From positions 1 through 57,267 of IMG/VR virus record IMGVR_UViG_3300006869_000011: DNA of 57,267 nt. One strand, written 5' to 3'. Positions 44,311 to 52,379 of this stretch are shown here, in pieces. This DNA comes from a virus. Position numbers and translations under genes: made by a program. The notes under the pieces are model-generated. The model was not told the origin of the DNA, made no database searches, and saw only the letters and a list, made by a program, of their open reading frames with translations. The stretch's first letter is position 1, and every line of letters begins with the position of its first letter.

Positions 44311-45340
44311 TTTTCATAAACCTTGTATATTTTCCTAAATTTAATTCGCCTTCATATAAAGTTTGTGCCATAGGCGAATACTTGCTAAACTCTTCTAGTG
44401 TGTTGCAGCAATTAACATGCTCTGGTATTTCAAAATAATTATTACCTTGCAAAATACAAATTGTTCCTTCTGGAATTTTATGATACCATACATGATAATT
44501 TTCAATGTGCTCGGTGCTTGTGTTTATAACGGTGTTAGGTGTTTCCCAGATTGTTTCTTGGGTTCCGTCAAATTTATTTACATCGTAAATATGTCCATCA
44601 AATCTAATATCATGTATATCTTGTATGCAATGTTTATATGTCCAATTGTTTAAAATATAAGGCTTGTTAATAATGTTTGCAATTTTTTCGCAAGACTCAT
44701 CTACATCAAATGTTGTAATTTTATCAATTTTTAATTTTGCATCTAACATCATAGTTGCTAAAATACCATACCAGCCTGCACATAAAAAAACTATTCCTAA
44801 ATCTAAATTTAATTTTTTAAGTTCATCTATAAGCCAGAGTTTACTTTGTAATTGACCTCTACTTAAACAATCTTTATCAAACTCTATATCGTTTGTAATT
44901 AAATTTTTTAGTGCATTTACAAGAGTTGAATCTGAATATTCTGCAAGTAATCTAAACAAACTAAAAAGATTATCGTCTAAAACAAGTTTACGTATATCAT
45001 CATTACCAGCACATTTAAAAATTGAATTTTCATCTTTTTCTATAATAGCAAGTTTTAAACTATCGTTTCCTGCTAGTAATCTAAACAAACTATGAATATT
45101 TTGCTCAAGAATTGCTTTCCTTAAATCTTCAATATCGCCAATAATTCTTTTGTTAGTTACAAGCCTAAATATACTATGCCAATTTTCTTCTAAAATAGCA
45201 CGCCGTAACTCATCCTTTTCAACTAACTCAAATAAACTAGTGTAATCTTTATCTATGTATAATCTACGTAATTTACTAAAGCGAGAATCGTCAGCATGAA
45301 TTAATTCAAATCTATCTAATATTTCAAAAATTTCCAGCAT
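44297..45340 (-). CDS. Repeat-bearing N-terminal domain fused to SAM methyltransferase-like domain
   Basis: 347 residues. The ATG at 45340 is preferred to a TTG at 45343. Residues about 20-140 contain four to five degenerate repeats with the core L-R/K-x-A-I-L-E-x-N-x-x-S-L-F-R-L. The C-terminal half has VFLCAGWYGILATMMLDA and FDVDESCEKIA, a class I SAM-binding fold. Similar repeat-plus-methyltransferase proteins seem familiar from T4-like marine phages (recollection). Overlaps the glycosyltransferase-like gene by 17 nt. Confidence 0.65.
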   Translation of the reverse strand: MLEIFEILDRFELIHADDSRFSKLRRLYIDKDYTSLFELVEKDELRRAILEENWHSIFRLVTNKRIIGDIEDLRKAILEQNIHSLFRLLAGNDSLKLAIIEKDENSIFKCAGNDDIRKLVLDDNLFSLFRLLAEYSDSTLVNALKNLITNDIEFDKDCLSRGQLQSKLWLIDELKKLNLDLGIVFLCAGWYGILATMMLDAKLKIDKITTFDVDESCEKIANIINKPYILNNWTYKHCIQDIHDIRFDGHIYDVNKFDGTQETIWETPNTVINTSTEHIENYHVWYHKIPEGTICILQGNNYFEIPEHVNCCNTLEEFSKYSPMAQTLYEGELNLGKYTRFMKIGIR

Positions 45341-46382
45341 CAAATTTTTCTTTCAACCAATCAAAATCATTTATCTTTTTAAGCTCGTCTGGTTTACCTT
45401 GATTTCTAGCACCATATGCTGCACCTGCTTTAGCACCAATAATTGCATACTCTGCAAATTCTGCATCATCTTCTGTGTATGTGCACCAAGTTCTTAATCT
45501 ACGATTTGTTTCTTGATCCTTTTGCCTATCAATTACTTTACTACTTAATTTAGCACATTCTCTAAATGCACCTTTCCATGTTTCAAATGGACTAGTGTTA
45601 AATGCAGTAATGTTTGAAATTTTTTGCACAGCAACAAATTTATTACTAATGCTTGTTGTCATATCAGGCTTGTTTACATCCATATCAAGCGTTTGTTGCC
45701 TTGGCAACAACTTAACACCGCCGTAACCATAAACTAATCCATTTACTGGATTTTGTGATCTCCATACGTGAACTGCATCTTTATTATGTGTTTCAGGAAC
45801 AAAGGTGTCAAATTTAAAATAGTCTGTAAGTTGGGCATCGCCGTCGACAACAAAAAACATCTTAGATTGACACAATTTTGCTGCTTCAATATGCGCTTGG
45901 TGAATACCTTTTACTCCATGTACACGTTTTGCATGAGGTGCTTTTTCGAGAAGTTTTTCAAAATTTTCATCTGCATTAGGTTCTTTATAGCTAATAAACA
46001 CAACATCATACTGATCAATTTTTGGCCTGCTTGCAACAACAGGAACAAACTTTTTATTAATGTAATATCTTGCTTGTAATTCGCCTGGCCCGTGATGACT
46101 ATCTTTCGGCATTAAACACACGCCATCATAATATTCTTCTTTATAATATAATCTTTCATTCAAAAATACATGTGTGTATTCTTTACTATACTCATCTACT
46201 TTGTAATCAAATTTCCAATCATCAACCAAATCAACGTCATTATACACAATCCATAAATGTTTTGTAAGTGCTTTTTGTTTTGCTTCTGGCACCGTTTCTA
46301 CACAGCGAGCCATAGGAAATCTTTCTTTTAAGGCTTTGTAGCCACTCCAATGTTTTTGACCTATAAAAAATATATCATACAT
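45324..46382 (-). CDS. Glycosyltransferase-like (GT-A-type) phage protein
   Basis: 352 residues from the ATG at 46382; the frame runs on to 46538 but that part overlaps the plus-strand tail gene and promoter. YDVVFISYKEPNADENF and RVHGVKG are shared with 50908; FFVVDGDAQ supplies a DxD-like metal-binding motif. VYGYGGVKLLP follows in both. The first 140 residues repeat the pattern in degenerate form (YDIFFIGQKHW). Cytoplasmic sugar transfer is inferred from DxD only. The promoter -10 is 6 nt before the ATG. Confidence 0.6.
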   Translation of the reverse strand: MYDIFFIGQKHWSGYKALKERFPMARCVETVPEAKQKALTKHLWIVYNDVDLVDDWKFDYKVDEYSKEYTHVFLNERLYYKEEYYDGVCLMPKDSHHGPGELQARYYINKKFVPVVASRPKIDQYDVVFISYKEPNADENFEKLLEKAPHAKRVHGVKGIHQAHIEAAKLCQSKMFFVVDGDAQLTDYFKFDTFVPETHNKDAVHVWRSQNPVNGLVYGYGGVKLLPRQQTLDMDVNKPDMTTSISNKFVAVQKISNITAFNTSPFETWKGAFRECAKLSSKVIDRQKDQETNRRLRTWCTYTEDDAEFAEYAIIGAKAGAAYGARNQGKPDELKKINDFDWLKEKFDAGNF

Positions 46383-46388
46383 ACTATA

Positions 46389-46417
46389 ATTATATGATAA
46401 TATAACTAGCTTGTCAA
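46389..46417 (-). promoter_or_regulatory. Consensus sigma70-like promoter, leaderless start
   Basis: Minus strand: TTGACA (46417-46412), 17-nt spacer, TATAAT (46394-46389), then 6 nt to the ATG at 46382. Perfect hexamers in a 72-nt divergent gap that also holds a late-promoter-like element for the opposite strand. Confidence 0.82.
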
Positions 46418-46427
46418 GTTTAGAATT

Positions 46428-46435
46428 GATAAATA
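46428..46435 (+). promoter_or_regulatory. T4-late-promoter-like element
   Basis: GATAAATA, the same octamer as before the tail-fibre gene at 4908, lies 19 nt upstream of the ATG at 46455, with a GGAGG ribosome site between. Early (minus) and late (plus) signals thus share one divergent gap. Confidence 0.5.
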
Positions 46436-46454
46436 GTTTGTACGGAGGATTACC

Positions 46455-47882
46455 ATGACAATTATACCAGGTGACGCATATAGAATTGATGTTGTAGGCG
46501 CTGATGAACAAGTTATCGTTGACAGCTGGACAAGCCAAGTTAAAGGCAATGTTGTAACACGTGACGGTGTTTTACAAGTTGACACAACAAACGGAAAAAT
46601 ATATGGTCCATTAGTAGGAGATATTGAAGATATTTCCGGTAACACTATCTTTAATAACGATCTACGTTTATTTACTACTGATATTAAAGGTGATGTACGT
46701 AACACAAATGGTAATATTGTTTTAAACAGCGAACAAGCACTACTGGTAGGCAACATGCAAGGTAATATGTATGACAGCGAAGGTGTTGTCATGATTAACC
46801 ATACTACAAAATCAATAGATGCAACAACAATTGTAGCTGATAGTATTACTGGTACGTTTTACGGAACTCTTAACACAACAGGTACAATTAGAGGTAACTT
46901 AATTGGTAATGTTGTTGGCGATGTTACTGGAGAAGTTACTGGAAATACAACCGGACATCACTTTGGTAATGTAGACGGTAATGTTACGGGTGATGTTACT
47001 GGTAACGTTACCGGAGATTTGTACGGACAAATTATGGCTGTACAAAGAGATGAAACAGATCCAACCGTACTGATTGCTTACAACGAACATGCAGCTCATA
47101 GACAATGGGAAATGAGAGGCGGTATTTCTCATATTGATAATGCTGGAAAGGGACCTATTTTAGGAATTGGTGCTACACGCACAGATGCATATTTAAAAGC
47201 CGATATAGTTGCATATGATGGCACTCCACAGCTAACTTTAACACCAACAGAAGACTACGGTCTAGAAGCAGACATTGTAAAAAGTAATTACTTTGGTGCT
47301 GTACAAGGCAGGCTAATGGATGGAACAACTGACATTATGACATGGGTTGGTAGCACAACTTCGATATATGCTAATAACGGTGTACTACAACTTGGTATGG
47401 ATTACACAAGTGATATTGAGTTTAATGCAGAAAGTATTGTTAAAAACTTCAATATATCTGACGGAGATGCAACTGAATTAGTCAACGCTTTTAGAGGAAC
47501 ACCAGAAGCAAAAACAGCATTACAAACATCAGATCCAATGCTTATGGTTGCAGCTCTTGGTTATAATGGTGCAGGATTTGTTGATGCAGGACATTTTGGA
47601 TTCTTTGTTGACAGAAACACTGCTCCTACTTCAACTGATAGTAGTGTAAAAACAGGGTTTAGTGTTGCACTAGGAACAGGATCTGCAACTCCTATAGCAA
47701 ATCAAAGCATGAATTTAGAATTTAATAGTGCAGGTGTTTTAGAAGTTCCTGTTTTTAAAGCCCGTGGTACAAATTTTGCAGCAAGAGATAGTATGACTGC
47801 TGAAGCAGGAATGATTATTTTCAATACAAGTAATAATAAATTCCAAGGATACACAGGTTCTGCGTGGGTTGACTTACACTAA
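46455..47882 (+). CDS. Tail-fibre-like structural protein
   Basis: 475 residues. The N terminus (DAYRIDVVGADEQVIVDSW) differs from the protein at 4908. A run of GDVTG/GNVTG units covers residues about 150-190, followed by folded blocks and a C-terminal cap ending KFQGYTGSAWVDLH, matching 4908. Probably a fibre or baseplate-attached virion protein. Its last codons contain the -35 of the next gene's promoter. Confidence 0.8.
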   Translation: MTIIPGDAYRIDVVGADEQVIVDSWTSQVKGNVVTRDGVLQVDTTNGKIYGPLVGDIEDISGNTIFNNDLRLFTTDIKGDVRNTNGNIVLNSEQALLVGNMQGNMYDSEGVVMINHTTKSIDATTIVADSITGTFYGTLNTTGTIRGNLIGNVVGDVTGEVTGNTTGHHFGNVDGNVTGDVTGNVTGDLYGQIMAVQRDETDPTVLIAYNEHAAHRQWEMRGGISHIDNAGKGPILGIGATRTDAYLKADIVAYDGTPQLTLTPTEDYGLEADIVKSNYFGAVQGRLMDGTTDIMTWVGSTTSIYANNGVLQLGMDYTSDIEFNAESIVKNFNISDGDATELVNAFRGTPEAKTALQTSDPMLMVAALGYNGAGFVDAGHFGFFVDRNTAPTSTDSSVKTGFSVALGTGSATPIANQSMNLEFNSAGVLEVPVFKARGTNFAARDSMTAEAGMIIFNTSNNKFQGYTGSAWVDLH

Positions 47883-47896
47883 AATTGTGTTATAAT
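47869..47896 (+). promoter_or_regulatory. Sigma70-like promoter, leaderless start, before the ANL gene
   Basis: TTGACT (47869-47874), 16-nt spacer, TATAAT (47891-47896), then 5 nt to the ATG at 47902. The -35 lies in the final codons of the tail-fibre-like gene. Its -10 context (gtgttataataaa) is the same as that of the promoter at 40696. Confidence 0.75.
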
Positions 47897-47901
47897 AAAG
47901 C

Positions 47902-48963
47902 ATGAAAATTTACATAGATGGTGAACAAATCTCTGAACAATGGATTAGCGATTATACACTGAGCAATCCTGTAGATTGTTTTAGTGATAAGCCTGACTGG
48001 GAACAGAATGTATTAAAACTACTACACAACTGGTACTGGCAAAGTGGATATAGTTATGGCTATAGAGGCGATAAATTTTTAAATCTAAGTACAAGTGGCA
48101 CTACAGGATTTCCACAACATATCGGTCATAGTAAAGAAACTATTGAGCAAGCAGTAAATGCAAATATAAAAATTTTAAATTTAGAAAAAAATAGTAAAAT
48201 ACTTAGTTACTATTCACCTCGTGGTATTGCATTCAGTGTATTAAGTGTATATCTCGCTCTTAAATTAAATTGTGAACTTTACATTGAAACTTTTAAAGGA
48301 ATTGATTATGTAAATCGTATACATGATATCCGTCCTACACATACGCTGTTGTTACCTAATGTTTGGAAAACTTTATACAAACACAAAAAATGGCAGACAT
48401 TAGATTACAGCAGTGTAAACACACTTATTACAGGAAGTGATTTTACACCAATAGGAATGCTAGACGAATTACGTGAACATGGCCCAAATAAAGTTTACAA
48501 TGTGTATGGTAGCACAGAAGTACCTCCTATTGTTTTATACAGCGAAGAAGAAAATACTTATACAGCAGAAAGTATTGCACCAGGTGCAGAACTAGATATT
48601 GTAAATAATCAAATATGCTGTAAATGGAGTAGTCAACCTAATATATGGGTAAGTGGTGATTGTGTACAAGGTGATAGAAATCGTTTTACACTTAACGGAC
48701 GAATGCCAAATATGTTTAAGCAAGATACAATTAGAGTGTATCCAGAACAAATAGAAAAAGCAGCAGTAGCAGCAGGCGCAGAACTTGCATTATGTCGGCA
48801 AGTAGGAAATCAATGCGTGGTCCATTACACCGGACATATAAAATATATGGCGGAATTTGTAGAAGAATTTAGATATATTCCTCGCTTTAGATTGCGAGCA
48901 GTAAATGAAATAAAAATTGACGATAACTTGAAAAAGATTATAAGGACACAAACTTTTGTATAG
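47902..48963 (+). CDS. ANL-superfamily adenylate-forming enzyme
   Basis: 353 residues. LSTSGTTGFPQ (about 63-73) is the ATP-phosphate loop; NVYGSTEVPP the YGxTE motif; VSGDC...LNGRMPNMFK...VYPEQIE the hinge and GR region; NLKKIIR near the end resembles the A10 lysine region. ANL enzymes activate carboxylates as acyl-AMP for transfer to CoA, a carrier or an amine. At 353 residues it lacks much of the N-terminal subdomain (usual size 500-600). The loop has PQ instead of PK. Followed directly by a possible acyltransferase. Confidence 0.82.
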   Translation: MKIYIDGEQISEQWISDYTLSNPVDCFSDKPDWEQNVLKLLHNWYWQSGYSYGYRGDKFLNLSTSGTTGFPQHIGHSKETIEQAVNANIKILNLEKNSKILSYYSPRGIAFSVLSVYLALKLNCELYIETFKGIDYVNRIHDIRPTHTLLLPNVWKTLYKHKKWQTLDYSSVNTLITGSDFTPIGMLDELREHGPNKVYNVYGSTEVPPIVLYSEEENTYTAESIAPGAELDIVNNQICCKWSSQPNIWVSGDCVQGDRNRFTLNGRMPNMFKQDTIRVYPEQIEKAAVAAGAELALCRQVGNQCVVHYTGHIKYMAEFVEEFRYIPRFRLRAVNEIKIDDNLKKIIRTQTFV

Positions 48964-49570
48964 ACTAGAAATATACAACGGCACACAGGATTTGACAGAG
49001 TTTTATGCTGGCGCAGAAGCAAAAGGTTTTTACAATAATCATAATAAAACGGTACTTATTGACTACATTGACAAACACGAAGATGCTACACTATTTTTAA
49101 TGTATTACAAAGATAAAGTAGTTGGAACAAGTATAAGTCATAGTCTACGACAATTGGGTATATTAGGAAAAAACGCACATCGTATTAGTGCAAGGACCTG
49201 CGTATTAAATGATTTAATCGATGGCAATCGTGCTCATGCTGTGCATAACTATCGACACTCGCCAATGAATCATTGGACTAGTCAAATGCTGACTCCAGTT
49301 TGTATGCATTACGTAGGATTAGAAAAACCTATGTATATTAGCACAAACACAAACGAAGTTGGAAGCCAAAACAAAGTACATCGCATTTGGGCTAAAATAA
49401 TGCACAATCAAGGATATTTAAAAGACCCTATTGAACTAGAATACAAAGGCACTTTCCAAACATTTTGGCGTGTAGATGTAGATTTTTATATTAAAAAACT
49501 AAAAGAAAATATGTGGCCTGAAACAGAACTTGCACTAAACGTATTTCTTGCAGAGTTCAAAAAAGTCTGA
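48956..49570 (+). CDS. Possible GNAT-like acyltransferase
   Basis: 204 residues, TTG start overlapping the ANL gene by 8 nt, with AAGGA 9 nt upstream. LFLMYYKDKVVGTSI resembles the central strands of GNAT folds, and LNDLIDGNRAH sits where a receptor helix might follow, but no clear acetyl-CoA loop (Q/RxxGxG/A) is visible, so this is tentative. Its coupling to an adenylating enzyme supports an acyl-transfer role. The 3' end overlaps the converging radical SAM gene by 36 nt. Confidence 0.45.
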   Translation: MYRLEIYNGTQDLTEFYAGAEAKGFYNNHNKTVLIDYIDKHEDATLFLMYYKDKVVGTSISHSLRQLGILGKNAHRISARTCVLNDLIDGNRAHAVHNYRHSPMNHWTSQMLTPVCMHYVGLEKPMYISTNTNEVGSQNKVHRIWAKIMHNQGYLKDPIELEYKGTFQTFWRVDVDFYIKKLKENMWPETELALNVFLAEFKKV

Positions 49571-50908
49571 CATTTCTGGAAACACTTCTTCGTGATTGAC
49601 TCCACGTCTACGACCTTGTTCTGCAAAAAAGTTGTGAAAGTCTTTACGTCCTTGAATAATTTTATCTAATGGATATTCAGTTGTTTCCATATAGTCAACA
49701 ACACGTCTAAACTTTTCATACTCAATTGTACTAAATGCATCTTTACGATTATCATCTACATTTTCTTTTATAAATTGCAAATGATCACGCATATAACTCA
49801 TGTAGTTATTAGGCAAAATGTTAATATCATATTGTAACGGCTCTTTAAGATGTGGTGTATCAAAACCTAACCGCTGCCATCTGTGTGTTTCTACATCATT
49901 ATATTTTTTACGCCATTCTAATATTTTTTCTAGTAGTGTGCGAAATGTTGTTACACTGAAAATGTTGAACGTAATCATTAGTACCATTGGTGCTTGACAA
50001 TTACGCATAAAATAATCCAAGTTACGTTCAAACACTTCAATGTCTAATCCGTCTCGTATGTATTCTGCACGTTTGCCCCAAGTGTCAATACTAGTAAACA
50101 TTTTAAAGCGTCTAATCTTGTTGTTTGTTAACAAATCATTTACACGGTTTGTAAACTTTTCTAACTGCTTTGGTTTTCCACCTAAATTGCTGTTGCAATT
50201 AAGCTCTAAGTCAGGCTTAGGATCAGCATCAAGCATATCAAACAACCGGTATGTGCTTTGTTGTATAGTAGGTTCTCCACCAGTAATACGCAGTATGTGC
50301 AGTTCTTTACTAAGCTCGGGCCACCATCGCCAAAATGCATCTAAATAAGGATTGTTTTCTTCTTCAAATATTTGAAACCAATCAATATCACATCTGTGAT
50401 TTTTTACATTTGTGTACGGGCCATGTTGTTTAATTTCTTGATAGTATCTGCTGCTGGCTTTAGGATGACAATAACCGCAACGGAAGTTACACTCGTTGCC
50501 AAATGATACTTCTAAGTATTCTGGATTTACGTCAAACTCTGCACCGCCTTCTTTTACTGCTGCTAATCTATGTTTGAAGAAAATAGTTTGGTTACGCTGT
50601 TTCCTATCACTAACATAATCTTTGCCAAGTGCTTCAATTTTCCAGCAATAGTTGCAACCACTAGGCTGTTCGCCACGCATCATAGCAGCACGTTCTTGTT
50701 TCTTTTGTGCTGTGTTGTGTATTGCACTTGGATTTTCTAATAATGGTGCTGTGTCAATTTTATGGGGAGCAGGATGATAACAACTATGTGTTTCACCTGT
50801 TTGAAAATATATGTTGGCATGATACCATTTTGCAAAACAAAACGTTGGTGATATTTCTTGTGTTATACCATCGATGCGTTTAATTTCTTCGCTTTCGCTA
50901 CGCTCCAT
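49535..50908 (-). CDS. Radical SAM protein with N-terminal twitch-like domain
   Basis: 457 residues. C24 in CFAKW, single C43 (HSCYH), C85xxC88 (GCNYC), then SDRKQ; core C140xxxC144xxC147 (CNFRCGYC); ITGGEPTIQQ. C terminus EVFPEMSDFF matches 33980. It has an extra N-terminal 15 residues. The only radical SAM gene outside the main block, in an operon with glycosyltransferase-like genes. TAATG overlap with 50908. Confidence 0.87.
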   Translation of the reverse strand: MERSESEEIKRIDGITQEISPTFCFAKWYHANIYFQTGETHSCYHPAPHKIDTAPLLENPSAIHNTAQKKQERAAMMRGEQPSGCNYCWKIEALGKDYVSDRKQRNQTIFFKHRLAAVKEGGAEFDVNPEYLEVSFGNECNFRCGYCHPKASSRYYQEIKQHGPYTNVKNHRCDIDWFQIFEEENNPYLDAFWRWWPELSKELHILRITGGEPTIQQSTYRLFDMLDADPKPDLELNCNSNLGGKPKQLEKFTNRVNDLLTNNKIRRFKMFTSIDTWGKRAEYIRDGLDIEVFERNLDYFMRNCQAPMVLMITFNIFSVTTFRTLLEKILEWRKKYNDVETHRWQRLGFDTPHLKEPLQYDINILPNNYMSYMRDHLQFIKENVDDNRKDAFSTIEYEKFRRVVDYMETTEYPLDKIIQGRKDFHNFFAEQGRRRGVNHEEVFPEMSDFFELCKKYV

Positions 50909-51831
50909 TATTGCTCTCTATCTAAAAAGTTTTGACCTTTTGATCTATCTGGATTAATATATACCGTTTTGAAGAAACGACTTTGATTACCATTTAATGG
51001 CTCAGCTGCAATTGGCAAATCAAGTTCTTCAATCAAACTATAACCAAGCGATAATGTATTATCTTCCATTTCGTCTTCGTTGAGATCTTTGCTATTCCAA
51101 TATTCATTTAACCATTCAAAGTCACGTACATTAACAAAATCCCAATCAGTACACATTGTTTTGTACAATCCTTCACGTGCGCCGTAGATAGCCCAATCGC
51201 CGTTTTCTACATCAGCACCAACCATTAACCACACATACAGACGATGTAAATTTTTCCAATGATTTAATCTAAAATTTTCTAGTGTTGGACGTATACCTCT
51301 GTCCAATGCCATTTTTACACCTTCGCGGAAACCTGCCCGCCACGCTTGTTGGGGTGTAGCGTTATTATAAATTGTGCTAAATGCACCTTCCATTTGTACA
51401 TATTCTGTATCCCAACAAAAGTCAACTTGTGCATGTGGATTATCAGGATCTGCATTTTCGTGTGTACGCATATTTAAAACATGCATTTTAGGCCAACATT
51501 TAAGTCCGCCGTTTCCATACATTAATCCATTAATTTTGTTTTTTGCTTTCCAACTAATAACTTTGTTACTTAAATCAGCATTAACATCAAAATTAATAAC
51601 TTGTTGTAAAAACTCATCATTAATTTTATTGTCACCATCGACGGTTATAAATCTATCAGTTTCGCTTAATTCTGCACATGCTTTATGTGCAGCATCACTA
51701 CCTTTTACACCGTGAACACGTTTTGCCCACGGAACTTTTCTACATAAATCAGAATAATTTTCTTCTGCATTAGGTTCATCATAACTTAAATAAATGATAT
51801 CATAATCAACAACTCTAAAAACATTATCCAT
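50908..51831 (-). CDS. Glycosyltransferase-like (GT-A-type) phage protein
   Basis: 307 residues from the ATG at 51831 (AGGTAG upstream). YDIIYLSYDEPNAEENY, RVHGVKG, ITVDGDN (DxD-like) and MYGNGGLKCWP are shared with 45324. Such proteins seem familiar from marine T4-like phages (recollection), usually annotated as hypothetical or glycosyltransferase. Acceptor unknown. Overlaps 51824 by 8 nt. Confidence 0.6.
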   Translation of the reverse strand: MDNVFRVVDYDIIYLSYDEPNAEENYSDLCRKVPWAKRVHGVKGSDAAHKACAELSETDRFITVDGDNKINDEFLQQVINFDVNADLSNKVISWKAKNKINGLMYGNGGLKCWPKMHVLNMRTHENADPDNPHAQVDFCWDTEYVQMEGAFSTIYNNATPQQAWRAGFREGVKMALDRGIRPTLENFRLNHWKNLHRLYVWLMVGADVENGDWAIYGAREGLYKTMCTDWDFVNVRDFEWLNEYWNSKDLNEDEMEDNTLSLGYSLIEELDLPIAAEPLNGNQSRFFKTVYINPDRSKGQNFLDREQ

Positions 51832-52378
51832 CAACTACCTCATATCCATAAGAATGAAACTTTTTAGTAGTATAGATTGAAAATGGGTTATCGTCAAGTT
51901 CAAAATCGTATGCAAACGGAATAGTTTTTGTTTCAAATTGTATCATTCTATATAGAATATTAGGATCACCTTTTTTTGTTATACTATAAAAGTGTTTACT
52001 TGTATCAACAGGTATATTTTTTTCAAGCATTTGTGTTTCAAATTCTTTATCAATCTCTAATACCCATTGATAATTTGATTTATCTTGAATAATTTTTATT
52101 TGAGGATTTTCGACATTTGTTTCAATTTCAAACAAAAAAGAATTAACATGACTTTCTTCTTGTAATTGTGTTTGATTTTTTAACACAAACTTTTTTTCTA
52201 AAAAATCATATTGTACTTTATGACTTGCAAATGAATATTTTCCTGAAAGTAAATCTTTTACGTCATCAATGTTTACTTCTATAGTATTTGAATCTTGCAC
52301 AATTTTTTTACCAATTGATAAAATATTGCCATCGTTATCAAAAGATATCATTCTAGTTTTTTTAACTTTTAAGTCCAT
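51824..52378 (-). CDS. Hypothetical protein, probably beta-rich
   Basis: 184 residues without a recognised motif. Alternating hydrophobic/polar strands (MISFDNDGNILSI, YSFASHKVQYDFLEKKFVL) suggest a beta-sandwich. The C-terminal HSYGYEVVDG is conserved-looking. Placed between two glycosyltransferase-like genes; one base from 52380. Function unknown. Confidence 0.6.
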   Translation of the reverse strand: MDLKVKKTRMISFDNDGNILSIGKKIVQDSNTIEVNIDDVKDLLSGKYSFASHKVQYDFLEKKFVLKNQTQLQEESHVNSFLFEIETNVENPQIKIIQDKSNYQWVLEIDKEFETQMLEKNIPVDTSKHFYSITKKGDPNILYRMIQFETKTIPFAYDFELDDNPFSIYTTKKFHSYGYEVVDG

Positions 52379-52379
52379 G

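Noticed and set aside
46383-46538. N-terminal extension of the glycosyltransferase-like gene to 46538
   Set aside because: It would run through a consensus promoter and the start of the plus-strand tail-fibre gene; the ATG at 46382 begins the recognisable YDIFFI block.
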